In this document: in pieces, positions 19,850 through 29,564 of the stretch
How positions within the stretch are numbered: position 1 is the first letter of the stretch
Layout: each line of letters opens with the position of its first letter
DNA from: Myxococcales bacterium
Lineage (GTDB): Bacteria > Myxococcota_A > Polyangia > Polyangiales > Polyangiaceae
Length of the DNA: 64,000 nt
Direction of reading: 5' to 3'
NCBI GenBank assembly: GCA_016794345.1
Contig: JAEUKE010000263.1
Span: 1-64,000 of the forward strand
Made by a program: the position numbers and the translations under genes
Notes under the pieces: model-generated
The model's input: the letters and a program-made list of their open reading frames with translations, nothing else
Database searches by the model: none
Told to the model about the DNA's origin: nothing

Positions 19850-22800
19850 ATGGCCGTCTCGACCCCTGGGCGGGAGCCGGTCCGCGCGCGGGATGACGCC
19901 GCGGCCAGCTCCCCCGAAAGCGACAACGTGCAACGCGACTTCTCCACCTGGGTCGCGGCGACGTCCGATCCGTCCGAGCTCGTGCTCGGCATCCCGGGCT
20001 TCGCCTACGCGGATCTCTACGCCTCGGACAAGCTGGCCGAGCTCTACCGCTTGTGGGACGCAGGCTTCTCGGCGGAAGACCCCGAGCTCTACGCCAAGTT
20101 CGATGCCTACCGGAGGTCGCTCGGCCAGGGCATGAGCGCGGAGGCCGTGAGCGAGGCGCTCCTCGCCGCCGCGCCCAGCGTCTCGCGGTTCGTCGCGCGC
20201 CTCTTCGGCGTGGAAGAGGCGGCGAGCGTGCTCGCCGGCGAGACGTCCGGCCGCAAGGTCCTCTGGACCTTCAAGCGAGAGCTCGTGAAGAAGCGCGTGC
20301 ACAAGGCCAGCGCGGGGCAGGCCTTCGGCGCAGACGCCGCGCTGGCCTCGGCCGTCGCGCGCGCGGCGCTCGTCGCCGCAGGCGCGCCCTCCGACCTGCT
20401 CGGCTCGGGCAGCTCGGAGGAGGAGACGGCCGTCGCCGAGGCCGCCATGAGGATCTTCGAGGTCGACGACACGGGCCGCAAGGCTGCGAAGGCCGGCGGC
20501 GCGAAATGGACGGAGGAGCTGCACGGGCGCGCGCGCGCGGTCCGCGCCGCGCTCTCGGCCGTGCCCGGCGCCAAGGGCGAGGCCCTCGCCGTGGCCGGCG
20601 CGGAGCCGACCGACGCAGAGGATCTCGCCGTCTCCGGCTACGCGCTCGACGCGCTCGAGGCCTGGCTCGTCGCGCGCCGCGCCGATCACCACGACCCGGC
20701 GCACAGGTGGCCGTCGCTCAAGGCGCCCCACAACATCGACCCGGCGAACCTGGTGAAGCTGCGCCGCACACGCGACGATCTGCCCGAGCTCTTCGTCGGC
20801 CCGGCGGACGAGCGCCGCGCCCGCGACGGCTTCTCCCTGACGGATCGGCGCATGAGCCCGCGACAGGCCGAGCAGGAGATCGACTACTGCCTCCTCTGCC
20901 ACGACCGCGACAAGGACTCCTGCTCGAAGGGCCTGCGCGACGCGAAGACCGGCGGGCTGAAGAAGAACGGTCTCGGCGTCCCGCTGGCCGGCTGCCCGCT
21001 CGGCGAGAAGATCAGCGAGATGCACTCGATGCGCGCAGAGGGCGACGCCATCGCGGCGCTCGCGCTCGTCTGCGTGGACAACCCGATGTGCCCGGGGACC
21101 GGCCACCGCATCTGCAACGACTGCATGAAGGCCTGCGTCTTCCAGAAGCAGGAGCCGGTGAACATCCCCGAGGTGGAGACGCGTGTCCTGACGGACGTGC
21201 TGGCGTTGCCATGGGGCCTCGAGATCTACGGCTTCCTCACGCGGTGGAACCCGCTCCACGTCGCGCGCCCGTACCAGCGCCCGTACAACGGCAAGAACGT
21301 GCTCGTGGTCGGCCTCGGCCCTGCGGGCTACACGCTCTCGCACCACCTCTCGCAAGAGGGCTTCGCCGTCGTCGCGGTGGACGGCCTGAAGATCGAGCCG
21401 CTCCCGGTCGAGCTCACCGGGGACGACACGCACCCGCCGCGTCCGATCCGCGAGTACGACAAGCTCGTGCAGGAGCTCGGCGAGCGCATCCTGCTCGGCT
21501 TTGGCGGGGTGAGCGAATACGGCATCACCGTCCGGTGGGACAAGAACTTTCTGACAGTTCTGTACCTCTTGTTGTCGCGGCAGCGCCTCTTCGCGTGCCA
21601 TGGCGGCATCCGCTTTGGCGGCGCGATCACCCTGGAAGACGCGTGGAAGTACGGCTTCGACCACGTGGCTATCGCCGCGGGGGCGGGCCGCCCCACGCTC
21701 ATCCAGATGAAGAACAACCTCGCCCGAGGCATCCGCAAGGCGAGCGACTTCCTCATGGGCCTGCAGCTCACCGGCGCGCTCAAGCGCTCGGCGCTCGCGA
21801 ACCTCCAGGTGCGCTTGCCGGCCGTCGTCATCGGCGGCGGCCTCACCGCGATCGACACCGCGACCGAGCTCATCGCCTACTACCCGATCCAGGTCGAGAA
21901 GACGGCCGACCGCATCGCCGCGCTCATCACCGCGAAGGGCGAGAAGGCCATCACGGAGATGTTCGATGACGAGGAGAGGTCGTTCATCGCCGAGCAGCTC
22001 GGTCACGCCGCGCTCGTCCGCGAGGAGCGAGCCAAGGCCGCCGCAGAGGGGCGAACGGCGGACTTCTCGGCCCTCATCGACTCCTGGGGCGGCGTCTCCA
22101 TCGTCTACCGCAAGAAGCTCGCGGACTCGCCCGCGTACCGCCTCAACCACGAGGAGGTCGCCAAGAGCCTGGAGGAGGGCGTCCGCTACCTCGAGAACCT
22201 CGCCCCGCAAGAGGCCGTGCTCGACACGTACGAGGCCGTGAAGGCGATGCGCTTCACCCGGCAGGTCCTGGGCGAGGACGGCAAGTGGAAGGACTCGGGC
22301 GAGGTGGTGGAGCTGCCGGCCCGCACCGTGTGTGTGGCCGCGGGCACGCAGCCCAACGTCACCTACGAGCGCGAGATCCCGGGTACGTTCAAGTTCGACA
22401 AGTGGGGCCAATATTTCGCCCCGCACAAGGCCTGGGTGGACGACGCGGGCAAGCTCCACGTCGAGCCGGCGGAGAAGGCCAGCGAGGGCTTCTTCACCAG
22501 CTACGACGACGGCGAGCACGCCGTGAGCTTCTACGGCGACAACCACCCGCACTACGCGGGCAGCGTCGTCAAGGCCATGGCCAGCGCGAAGGACGCGTAC
22601 GGCGCGGTGCGCGACCTCTTCCGGCACACGATCGCACGGCTGGACGCGGAGCCGCAGTCGGCGCGCGACATCCGCCGGATGGCGCTCTTCGCCAAGCTCC
22701 GCGATGAGCTCGGGGCCGTCGTCCACGAAGTGAACCGCCTCACGCCGACGATCATCGAGGTCATCGTCCGGGCACCCGCGGCGGCCCGCAAGTTCCACCC

Positions 22801-23692
22801 CGGCCAGTTCTACCGGATGCAGAACTTCGAGAGCCTCGCCCCCGTCGTGGACGGCGTGCGCCTCGCGATGGAGGGCATCGCGCTCACTGGCGCGTGGGTC
22901 GACAAGGAGAAGGGCCTGCTCTCGCTCATCGCCCTCGAGATGGGCACCTCCACGCGGCTCCTGGCCGGCCTGAAGCCCGGCGAGAAGGTCGTGGTCATGG
23001 GGCCCACCGGTGCCCCCACCGAGATCCCCGAGAAGGAGACGGTGCTCCTCGCCGGCGGCGGCCTCGGCAACGCCGTCCTCTTCTCGATCGCCAAGGCGCT
23101 GCGCGAGAAGGGCGCACACGTCATCTACTTCGCGGGCTACCGCAACGGGGCGGACGTGTTCAAGCGCGAGGACATCGAGCAGGCGGCCGACCAGGTCATC
23201 TGGTGCAGCGACGCGGGCCCCGAGATCGAGGCGCGCCGCCCGCAGGACCGCCACTACCGAGGCAACATCGTGAAGGCGATGATCGCCTACGCCCAGAACG
23301 AGCTCGCGGGCGCGGAGCACACGACGCCGCTGTCGCAGGTGCGGCGTATCATCGCGATCGGCAGCGACAAGATGATGAACGCCGTCCGCGAGGCGCGGCA
23401 CGGCGTGCTCCAGCCGTACCTCGACCCGAAACACGTGGGCATCGGCAGCATCAACTCGCCGATGCAGTGCATGATGAAGGAGGTCTGCGCGCAGTGCCTC
23501 CAGCGCCACGTGGATCCGAAGACCGGCAAGGAGACGTTCATCTTCTCCTGCTTCAACCAGGATCAGGAGCTCGACCTGGTCGACTTCAAGAACCTGGGCG
23601 CGCGCCTGCGCCAGAGCAGCGTGCAAGAGAAGGTCTCGAACGCGTTTCTGGACCTGGTCCTGAAGGACGCGCCCGAGTTCCGGCGGGTCTGA
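19850..23692 (+). CDS. Giant Nfn/GltD-like flavoprotein fused to a PyrK/FNR-like module
   Basis: 1280-residue predicted cytoplasmic oxidoreductase. An N-terminal 330-residue part is unrecognised. Cysteine-rich Fe-S segments follow (CLLCHDRDKDSC, GCPLGEKISEMH, MCPGTGHRICNDCMKAC), matching the GltD/NfnB N-terminal cluster domain. Next is a GltD-like FAD/NAD(P) oxidoreductase with VLVVGLGPAG near residue 485 and AVVIGGGLTAIDTATEL near 660. The last 300 residues are a ferredoxin-reductase/PyrK-like module: FHPGQFYRMQN, VLLAGGGLGNAVLFSIAKAL, and a C-terminal Cys cluster CMMKEVCAQC plus a later Cys. NfnA and NfnB are normally separate subunits; here they are one chain. Electron transfer between NAD(P)H pools, perhaps bifurcating, is inference. 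Confidence 0.78.
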   Translation: MAVSTPGREPVRARDDAAASSPESDNVQRDFSTWVAATSDPSELVLGIPGFAYADLYASDKLAELYRLWDAGFSAEDPELYAKFDAYRRSLGQGMSAEAVSEALLAAAPSVSRFVARLFGVEEAASVLAGETSGRKVLWTFKRELVKKRVHKASAGQAFGADAALASAVARAALVAAGAPSDLLGSGSSEEETAVAEAAMRIFEVDDTGRKAAKAGGAKWTEELHGRARAVRAALSAVPGAKGEALAVAGAEPTDAEDLAVSGYALDALEAWLVARRADHHDPAHRWPSLKAPHNIDPANLVKLRRTRDDLPELFVGPADERRARDGFSLTDRRMSPRQAEQEIDYCLLCHDRDKDSCSKGLRDAKTGGLKKNGLGVPLAGCPLGEKISEMHSMRAEGDAIAALALVCVDNPMCPGTGHRICNDCMKACVFQKQEPVNIPEVETRVLTDVLALPWGLEIYGFLTRWNPLHVARPYQRPYNGKNVLVVGLGPAGYTLSHHLSQEGFAVVAVDGLKIEPLPVELTGDDTHPPRPIREYDKLVQELGERILLGFGGVSEYGITVRWDKNFLTVLYLLLSRQRLFACHGGIRFGGAITLEDAWKYGFDHVAIAAGAGRPTLIQMKNNLARGIRKASDFLMGLQLTGALKRSALANLQVRLPAVVIGGGLTAIDTATELIAYYPIQVEKTADRIAALITAKGEKAITEMFDDEERSFIAEQLGHAALVREERAKAAAEGRTADFSALIDSWGGVSIVYRKKLADSPAYRLNHEEVAKSLEEGVRYLENLAPQEAVLDTYEAVKAMRFTRQVLGEDGKWKDSGEVVELPARTVCVAAGTQPNVTYEREIPGTFKFDKWGQYFAPHKAWVDDAGKLHVEPAEKASEGFFTSYDDGEHAVSFYGDNHPHYAGSVVKAMASAKDAYGAVRDLFRHTIARLDAEPQSARDIRRMALFAKLRDELGAVVHEVNRLTPTIIEVIVRAPAAARKFHPGQFYRMQNFESLAPVVDGVRLAMEGIALTGAWVDKEKGLLSLIALEMGTSTRLLAGLKPGEKVVVMGPTGAPTEIPEKETVLLAGGGLGNAVLFSIAKALREKGAHVIYFAGYRNGADVFKREDIEQAADQVIWCSDAGPEIEARRPQDRHYRGNIVKAMIAYAQNELAGAEHTTPLSQVRRIIAIGSDKMMNAVREARHGVLQPYLDPKHVGIGSINSPMQCMMKEVCAQCLQRHVDPKTGKETFIFSCFNQDQELDLVDFKNLGARLRQSSVQEKVSNAFLDLVLKDAPEFRRV

Positions 23693-23703
23693 CGGGAGCC
23701 GTC

Positions 23704-24528
23704 GTGGAAGCGGGGGGGCTTCGCCGGCTCGACGCCGAGGACATCCCGGCCCTCGGTGAGCTGGCGGCCGCGGTGACGTGGAACCCGGCGCTCGATGCCT
23801 GGCGCTGGATGCTCGGCGTCGGGGTGGCGTACGGCGTCGACGACGGCGAGCGCCTGGCGGGCGCCACGCTCGTCTTTGCGTACGGCGAGGCGCTGGCCAT
23901 GCTTGCCATGATGATGGTTCGCCCCGAGCGCCAGCGCGCCGGGGTCGGGAAGGTCTTGCTCGACCGCGCGCTGGCGTCTGTACATGACCAGACTGTCATG
24001 GCTCTCTACGCGACGCAGGCCGGAGAGCGGCTCTACCGGCCCAGCGGGTTCGTCGACGCGGGCTCCTCGGTCCGGTTCGAGGGCCTGCCGGACGTCGCGA
24101 GCGCGCCCCGCGTAACGAGGGAGGCGCGCGTCGAGGACCTCGCGGCGATCGTTGCCCTCGACGCGCGTGCGCAGGGCGCCCCGCGCGCCCTGCTGATCGG
24201 CTCGATCGCCGCGCGTGCGCGCGGCGTGGTCGTCGAGCGTGGCGGCGAGATCGCCGGCTTCGGGTTCTCGGTGCCGGAGGACGGCGCGCTCCGGCTCGGT
24301 CCGATCGCGGCCGCGCGTGACGACGACGCGGCCGCGATCGCCGCGGACCTCGCCCGTGGCGCGGGCGTCGTCCGCCTCGATCTGGAGCCCGGCGAGGAGG
24401 CGCTCCGGTCCTGGGCGGCTCACGCGGGGCTCCCGGTCGCGGTGGTCTCTCCGCGGCTGGTCCGCGGGGGTGCCATGCCCGGGGAGCGCCGGCTCGTCCG
24501 CGCGCTCGCAGGCCGTCCGTTCGGGTGA
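23704..24528 (+). CDS. Two-domain GNAT-family acetyltransferase
   Basis: About 274 residues. The first half is a GNAT domain: LRRLDAEDIPALGELAAAV, then MMMVRPERQRAGVGKVLLDRAL, a recognisable acetyl-CoA-binding R/Q-x-x-G-x-G/A loop, then YATQAGERLYRPSGFV. The second half (from about residue 135) repeats the pattern less clearly (REARVEDLAAIVALDARAQG ...) and lacks the loop, so it is probably a degenerate GNAT. Substrate unknown. The GTG at 23704 lies 12 bases after the flavoprotein stop codon, so it is probably the last gene of that operon. It faces the TolC gene, 13 bases away. Confidence 0.75.
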   Translation: MEAGGLRRLDAEDIPALGELAAAVTWNPALDAWRWMLGVGVAYGVDDGERLAGATLVFAYGEALAMLAMMMVRPERQRAGVGKVLLDRALASVHDQTVMALYATQAGERLYRPSGFVDAGSSVRFEGLPDVASAPRVTREARVEDLAAIVALDARAQGAPRALLIGSIAARARGVVVERGGEIAGFGFSVPEDGALRLGPIAAARDDDAAAIAADLARGAGVVRLDLEPGEEALRSWAAHAGLPVAVVSPRLVRGGAMPGERRLVRALAGRPFG

Positions 24529-24541
24529 CGCCGGGCCGCGC

Positions 24542-25954
24542 TCAACGGGGCGCGGGCGCGGACGCCGTCACCGCCTCGAGCACGGCGCGAGCCTTGTGGA
24601 AGTCGACGATCGCGTCGACCTCCCGCAGCCCCGCCTCGAGCGAGGCCTGCTCCCGCAGGTTGACGAAGAGCAGCGTCGAGTCTCCGAGCTCGAAGCGGTC
24701 GCGCTCGCCGACCTCGAGCTCCCTCGCGACGCGCAGCTCGCTCTGGGCGATCTCGACGCGCTCGAACGAACGCGCGAGGGCGTTCTCGGCGTCGAGGACC
24801 TGCGCGCCGATCTGATCGGCGGCGAAGCGAGCCTGCGCCTCGACGCGCGCGAGCTGCGCGTCGGCGGCGCGCACCCGGCCCTCCGCCACGTTCATCTCGA
24901 GCGGGATGTCGACGAGGAGCGAGACCTCGAGCTCGAACGGCCTGCGCTTCTCGTTGCCGTCGCCGAAGTCTTGCGAGCCGATGACGGTCAGATCGATCGC
25001 GGGGGCGCGCTGGTTTCTTGCCCACTCTCGCTCGACCGCGCCCTGGGCGCGGAGCAGGCCGAGTCGTGCCATCTCCGGGCGCCGGCCGAGCGACTCCGTG
25101 ACCGCGGCCTTCGAGAGCGGGCGAACGAAGCCCGGGGACGGGATCTCGCCGGGGAGCTGATGGGCGAGCGGCAAGATGGGCTCGCCATCGCGGTCCCGGT
25201 AGTAGAGCGATAGCTCGAGCGAGGCCTGCGTCAGGGCGCGCTCGGCCGAGACGACCTGCTGGCGTCGCTGGAGGATGGCGCGCGCGTTCTCGGTCTTCTC
25301 GATCGCCGGGATGTCGCCGGACGCCGCGCGCGAGGCGATGTCCGCGTCGCGCGCGAGCGCGACCTCGAGCGCCTGCTTCGCGAGGGCGAGCCGCTTGCCC
25401 GCACCGACCCAGTCCCAGTAGCGGACCGAGGCGGCGCGGCGGAGCTCGAGGCGCCGCTCCGCGACGGAGAGCTCGGCGACGTCCCGGCCGATCTCGGCAC
25501 GCGCGATGTTCGCCCTGCGTCGATCGATGGGTCCGTTCCGCCAGAACGGCAGCGTCGCGCCCGCGCGCACCTCGCCGATCTCGTTCGTCTCGAGCTTCTC
25601 GTCGTAGGGAGCGAAGCTGTCGCTGCCCCAGCGATAGCCGCTGAACATCGTGAGACCCCAGAACGGGGTGGGGACCTCGATCACCGAGTCGATCCGGCCG
25701 GACGGGTAGCCGCCGAGCGGGACGATCGTCCCGCGGGTGCGCCAGGCGACGTCGAAGGCGCCCTCCGCCGATTGCACGTCGCCTGCGGCGACATCCCGCT
25801 CGGTGGCCGCGGCGTCGAGGAGCGGGTGGCTGCGATCGGTGCTGGCGAGGACCTCGTCGAGCGTGAGCGATCGCCGCGCGTCGTCGGCCTGCGCTCCCGT
25901 CGCGACGAGCGACACGACGAGGAAGGCCAGCGCGAAGAGCCACGAGCGTCGCAT
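24542..25954 (-). CDS. TolC-family outer membrane efflux protein
   Basis: 470-residue outer membrane channel component. Signal peptide MRRSWLFALAFLVVSLVATGAQA; the rest is the long helical TolC pattern: SLTLDEVLASTDRSHPLL near the start, repeated heptad helices (RRANIARAEIGRDVAELSVA; ARAILQRRQQVVSAERALTQ), and the family's symmetric second half ending EAVTASAPAPR. It is the last gene of a three-gene secretion operon; its ATG overlaps the stop codon of the HlyD gene by one base (TGATG). A TTG one codon upstream is possible but less likely. It would form the exit duct of the type I system. Confidence 0.88.
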   Translation of the reverse strand: MRRSWLFALAFLVVSLVATGAQADDARRSLTLDEVLASTDRSHPLLDAAATERDVAAGDVQSAEGAFDVAWRTRGTIVPLGGYPSGRIDSVIEVPTPFWGLTMFSGYRWGSDSFAPYDEKLETNEIGEVRAGATLPFWRNGPIDRRRANIARAEIGRDVAELSVAERRLELRRAASVRYWDWVGAGKRLALAKQALEVALARDADIASRAASGDIPAIEKTENARAILQRRQQVVSAERALTQASLELSLYYRDRDGEPILPLAHQLPGEIPSPGFVRPLSKAAVTESLGRRPEMARLGLLRAQGAVEREWARNQRAPAIDLTVIGSQDFGDGNEKRRPFELEVSLLVDIPLEMNVAEGRVRAADAQLARVEAQARFAADQIGAQVLDAENALARSFERVEIAQSELRVARELEVGERDRFELGDSTLLFVNLREQASLEAGLREVDAIVDFHKARAVLEAVTASAPAPR

Positions 25955-27291
25955 CAAGGAGACTCCTTCTTCTTCGAAGACGGCTTGGCGCCGGCGGGCG
26001 ACAGGTCGGGCGGGGCGGACAACGTCGGGGGGAACCCGTTGAACTGGCGCCAGAGCTCCCAGCCGAGCGGAACCGTCTCCATCAGCACCCAGCCGTTCGC
26101 GCGCACGCCTTGCCGGAGGTACACGCCGCTCGGCCAGGCCTCGCCCTCCTCGGGCACGATGAGGATGCGGAACTTGCCGCTCCCGTCATCCGTCGCGTCG
26201 ACGAGGACGACCTCGCCGCCGAAGGTTCCGATCGCCGCCGAGGGCCAGCCGCTGAACTGCACCGCGGGCCATCCCTCGAACTGCAGCCGCACCTTCCGGC
26301 CCGCGTGCACGAGGGGCATGTCGTTGCCGTCGATCCAGAGCTCGACGGCGCGGTCGTCGGTGTCGGGGACGAGCACCGCGAGGCCGTCGCCCGCCTTCAC
26401 CTGCTCGCCGCCCTGGTTCGCGATGAGCCGCAGCACGACCCCGGCGCGAGGCGCGAGCACGGCCTGCGCCGATTGGCGGGACACGCGGACCTCGATGCGC
26501 GCGAGCTCCGCCGTCGCGCTCGCGATCTCGGACTTCGCCGAGGCTTGCTGGGCCTCGGCGTCCTCCACGAGGGCGGCGGTGTCGGCCTTCACCTTGAGCG
26601 CGTCGCTCTGGACGGCGAGCACGTCGCTCTCGGCGCCCCGGAGGCTCGCGCGGGCACGATCCTCCTCCGTCTTCGCGCGCGCGTCTTCCGCCTCCGCGAG
26701 CTCGCGGGTTCGCGTGGAGGAGAGCCCGCGCTCCTCGAGATCCTTCTGGCGCTCCACGTTGGCTTGGGCGACCTTTGCGGCGGCGGCGGCGGCCGTGACG
26801 GCTCTGTCAGCGGCGACCTTGCGCTCGAACGCGACCTTCACGCGGGACTCGGCGGCGGCCATCGCGCTCTCGCGGGACGCCTCGAGGGCCTCGATCCGGC
26901 GGGTGATGCTCGCGTGGCGTGACTTGGCGGCCTCCAGGCGCGCCGCGACGGCGTCGCGCTCCTCCCGCAGGCGGCTCATGAACGACGGATCGTTGTCGGT
27001 GATGTCGACGATGGGGTCGCCCTGCTCGACGCGGGAGCCTTCCTGGACGTACCAGTGCGTGATCCGACCCTCGACGGGCGCCTCGACGATCTGCTGACGC
27101 TCGAGGGGGGCATACGCGACGACGCGACCGGTGCCTTGCGCGTTCTGGACCCACGGCGCGAAGATCAGGACGAGGGAGGTCACGAAGAAAACGCCCGCGA
27201 GGATGCGTGACGCGAGGCGCGTCGTCGGCGCCGAGCGGACGAGGCGCATGGCGGGCGTGTCGGGCATCGATCGTGCGGCTTCTTGCATCAT
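25954..27291 (-). CDS. HlyD-family membrane fusion protein
   Basis: 445-residue adaptor of a type I secretion/efflux system. One N-terminal membrane helix (ILAGVFFVTSLVLIFAPWV, about residues 30-48) is followed by a lipoyl-like half (GRVVAYAPLERQQIVEAPVE, GRITHWYVQEGSRVEQGDPI), a long Ala/Glu/Arg coiled coil (residues 105-255), the second lipoyl half (APRAGVVLRLIANQGGEQVK) and a beta-barrel domain. The C-terminal 30 residues are Pro/Lys-rich. The start overlaps the ABC transporter stop codon (ATGA), so translation is coupled. It bridges the inner-membrane ABC protein and the TolC channel. Confidence 0.9.
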   Translation of the reverse strand: MMQEAARSMPDTPAMRLVRSAPTTRLASRILAGVFFVTSLVLIFAPWVQNAQGTGRVVAYAPLERQQIVEAPVEGRITHWYVQEGSRVEQGDPIVDITDNDPSFMSRLREERDAVAARLEAAKSRHASITRRIEALEASRESAMAAAESRVKVAFERKVAADRAVTAAAAAAKVAQANVERQKDLEERGLSSTRTRELAEAEDARAKTEEDRARASLRGAESDVLAVQSDALKVKADTAALVEDAEAQQASAKSEIASATAELARIEVRVSRQSAQAVLAPRAGVVLRLIANQGGEQVKAGDGLAVLVPDTDDRAVELWIDGNDMPLVHAGRKVRLQFEGWPAVQFSGWPSAAIGTFGGEVVLVDATDDGSGKFRILIVPEEGEAWPSGVYLRQGVRANGWVLMETVPLGWELWRQFNGFPPTLSAPPDLSPAGAKPSSKKKESP

Positions 27292-29474
27292 CGGATCTCC
27301 ACGGCGCCCGGAGGAGGGGGCGGGGCGCTGGCGGTGCGGTTGCGCGTGAGGTTGATGCGGCGGTCACACCACGCGGCGACGCTCTCGAGGCTCGTGAGGA
27401 CGAGGAGGGTCGTCTTGCCGTCGCAGACGGACGACAGACACCGCTCCAGCTCGTCGAGCAGCTCGCCCTCGAGGCCGTCGAGGAGGCCGTCGATCACGAG
27501 GAATCGAGGCTTCCCCGCGAGGGCGCGCGCGAGCATCAGGCGCTGGGCCTGGCCCAGAGAGAGCGGGTTGCCACCGGTGAGGAGCTTCGTCGCGACGCCC
27601 GAGGAGAGCCGGGCGACGGTCTTGGAGAGACCCACGGAGGCGAGCGCCTCGTGCACGTCCTGGGGGGCGACGTCCTTCCTCCAGAGCGCGACGTTGTCGT
27701 AGACCGTCCCTTCGAAGATCTCGACGTCGCGCACGAGGGCCACGTGCCGGCGGAGCTCTTCCGGGCCGAGCTCGCGGACGTCGACGCCGTCGAGGAGGAT
27801 GGCCCCGCGGGCCGGCGCGCGGAGGCCGAAGGCGAGGTCGGCGATCGTGCTCTTGCCTGCGCCGTGGGCGCCGGTGATCGCGACCTTCTCTCCGGGGAAG
27901 ACCGAGAACGAGAGACCCTCGAAGAGCGGCGGTCGGCTCGCGTGACCGAAGCGGACCTCCGACAGCTCGAGCGTGGCCGGCCCGCGTGCTTCCAGGGTGC
28001 GGACGGCCGCGCTCGGCTCGAGCTCCAGATCCGTCACGGTCCCGATCTTCTCGAGGGCGGTGCGCAGATCGTAATAGCTCTCGAGGTGCTTGCCGAGCTT
28101 GGCCACGCCCGCGACGATGCTGGTCACGACGAGCTCCGCAGCGACGAGCTGACCGATCGAGAGCTGCCCCTCGATCACGAGGAAGCCGCCGATCGCCAGC
28201 AAGGTGGCGCTCGCCGCGGCCTGGAGGGTGACGCTGGCGACGATCTGCCGGAACACGATCGCGAAATGCCGGCGGCGGCGGTCCAGGTAGCGGCGCGCCA
28301 GATCGTCGGCGCCATCGAGCGCGGCGTTCTGGTTCATGCGGAAGGCGATGGGGCTCCGCGCGACGTCCTCGAGCCAGGCCACGAGCTCGTATTTCGCGCT
28401 CGACTCGTCGAGGCTCGTCGGGATGGCCCGGCGCCCGAGCACGAGCACGATGAGGGCGACCGCGACGATGAGGACGAAGTCGAACGCGAGCAGGAACGGG
28501 TGGTAGAACCCAAGCAAGACGAGGCCGACGAACGCCTGCAGGACGAGGAGCGACCCGTCGATGAGCAGCGCCGCCGCCGCCTTCTGCGCGGTCATCACGT
28601 CAAAGAATCGGTTGACCTTCTCGGGCGCGTAGACGCGGTCGAACTGGTCGATCTTCATCCGCGGGAGGCGGTAGGCCATCTCGGTCGCGGCCCGCACGAA
28701 GAGGCGCTCCTGGAGGCGCTCGACGACCTTGGCCTGCATCGCGCGGAGCAGACCGTTGAACGCGAGGCACCCGAGCACGATGAGCGTGAGGACCACGAGC
28801 GGCTGGATCAGCACGCCGAACGCCACCGTGTTCACGACCGCCTGCACCGCTACGGGGACGGCGAGCGTGGTCAAGCCGATGAAGATCGCGTAGACGAGCA
28901 CCGAGAAGAGATCCTCGCGCTCGAGCCGCAAGAGCTTCGTCAGCCGCGCGACGCCGCCGTGGGCGTGATGGTCATGACCTGCGCCCGTGTCCGTGAGAGG
29001 CAGCGCGATCTCCATCGTCAAGGCGGCGATCGCCTCGGACTCGTCTTCCGCGCCCAGCGACCGCGCGAGGGCGCGGGGGGAGACCCACTCCACGCGCCCG
29101 TCCTCCTCGAGCTCGATCTGAACGAGGCGAGCGCGCTTCACCAGGATCGGGCTCCCGCCTCGGTCCAGCACGAGCGGGAGCTCGTGGCCGCGAAGGCGCG
29201 AGATCTCGGCCGTGGAGAGGCGCACGGGGCTCGCGCGGAGCCCGAGCGGGGCCGCGCGGGAGGCGAGGAGCTCGAAGAGCGTACGCTCGGTCCCCTCGTC
29301 CGCGGGTCGGCTCAGCGTTTGCCGCAGGAGCTCCGGGTCGAGCGGGTGGTGGAGGGAGGTGCCGAACGCCTCCAAGATCGGCGTGATCTCACCGGGCGAC
29401 GCGCGTCGGGCCAGGGGGGCGGGGCCGGGGCTCTGCGACCGAAAGGCCGCGTGGGAGGGAGTGGGCTCGTGCAT
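27288..29474 (-). CDS. ABC exporter (type I secretion) with non-canonical ATPase motifs
   Basis: 728-residue exporter half. N-terminal 180 residues: no C39 peptidase catalytic residues seen. About six membrane helices follow (residues 195-440), then a nucleotide-binding domain. Walker A is intact (GAHGAGKST, near 530). Other motifs differ: the Q-loop Gln is Arg (LVRDVEIFEG), the signature is LSLGQ rather than LSGGQ, Walker B reads FLVIDGLLDGLE with Gly in place of the catalytic Glu, and the H-loop His is Ser (LTSLES). It may still bind ATP but hydrolysis would need an explanation. First gene of the ABC-HlyD-TolC operon. Substrate unknown; no obvious RTX gene nearby. Confidence 0.85.
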   Translation of the reverse strand: MHEPTPSHAAFRSQSPGPAPLARRASPGEITPILEAFGTSLHHPLDPELLRQTLSRPADEGTERTLFELLASRAAPLGLRASPVRLSTAEISRLRGHELPLVLDRGGSPILVKRARLVQIELEEDGRVEWVSPRALARSLGAEDESEAIAALTMEIALPLTDTGAGHDHHAHGGVARLTKLLRLEREDLFSVLVYAIFIGLTTLAVPVAVQAVVNTVAFGVLIQPLVVLTLIVLGCLAFNGLLRAMQAKVVERLQERLFVRAATEMAYRLPRMKIDQFDRVYAPEKVNRFFDVMTAQKAAAALLIDGSLLVLQAFVGLVLLGFYHPFLLAFDFVLIVAVALIVLVLGRRAIPTSLDESSAKYELVAWLEDVARSPIAFRMNQNAALDGADDLARRYLDRRRRHFAIVFRQIVASVTLQAAASATLLAIGGFLVIEGQLSIGQLVAAELVVTSIVAGVAKLGKHLESYYDLRTALEKIGTVTDLELEPSAAVRTLEARGPATLELSEVRFGHASRPPLFEGLSFSVFPGEKVAITGAHGAGKSTIADLAFGLRAPARGAILLDGVDVRELGPEELRRHVALVRDVEIFEGTVYDNVALWRKDVAPQDVHEALASVGLSKTVARLSSGVATKLLTGGNPLSLGQAQRLMLARALAGKPRFLVIDGLLDGLEGELLDELERCLSSVCDGKTTLLVLTSLESVAAWCDRRINLTRNRTASAPPPPPGAVEIR

Positions 29475-29510
29475 CCTCGTTCAGGTGGCGACAGGATGTT
29501 CACGATTCCA

Positions 29511-29529
29511 AGTTCCGCAATTGGGAACT
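29511..29529. promoter_or_regulatory. Inverted repeat upstream of the secretion operon
   Basis: AGTTCC (29511-29516) and GGAACT (29524-29529) form a perfect 6-bp dyad with a 7-base spacer, in the 90 bases between trpS and the ABC exporter gene. It is in an unusually A/T-rich patch. It could be an operator for the secretion operon or a trpS terminator stem; no T run follows on the minus strand, which favours an operator. Confidence 0.35.
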
Positions 29530-29564
29530 CATGAACGAATCCTGCGGCCCGAACGAAGTGTATG

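Noticed and set aside
19817..23626. Minus-strand open frame of 1269 codons
   Set aside because: Antisense to the flavoprotein fusion, which has clear FAD and Fe-S motifs; the antisense frame is low-complexity Arg/Leu/Val.
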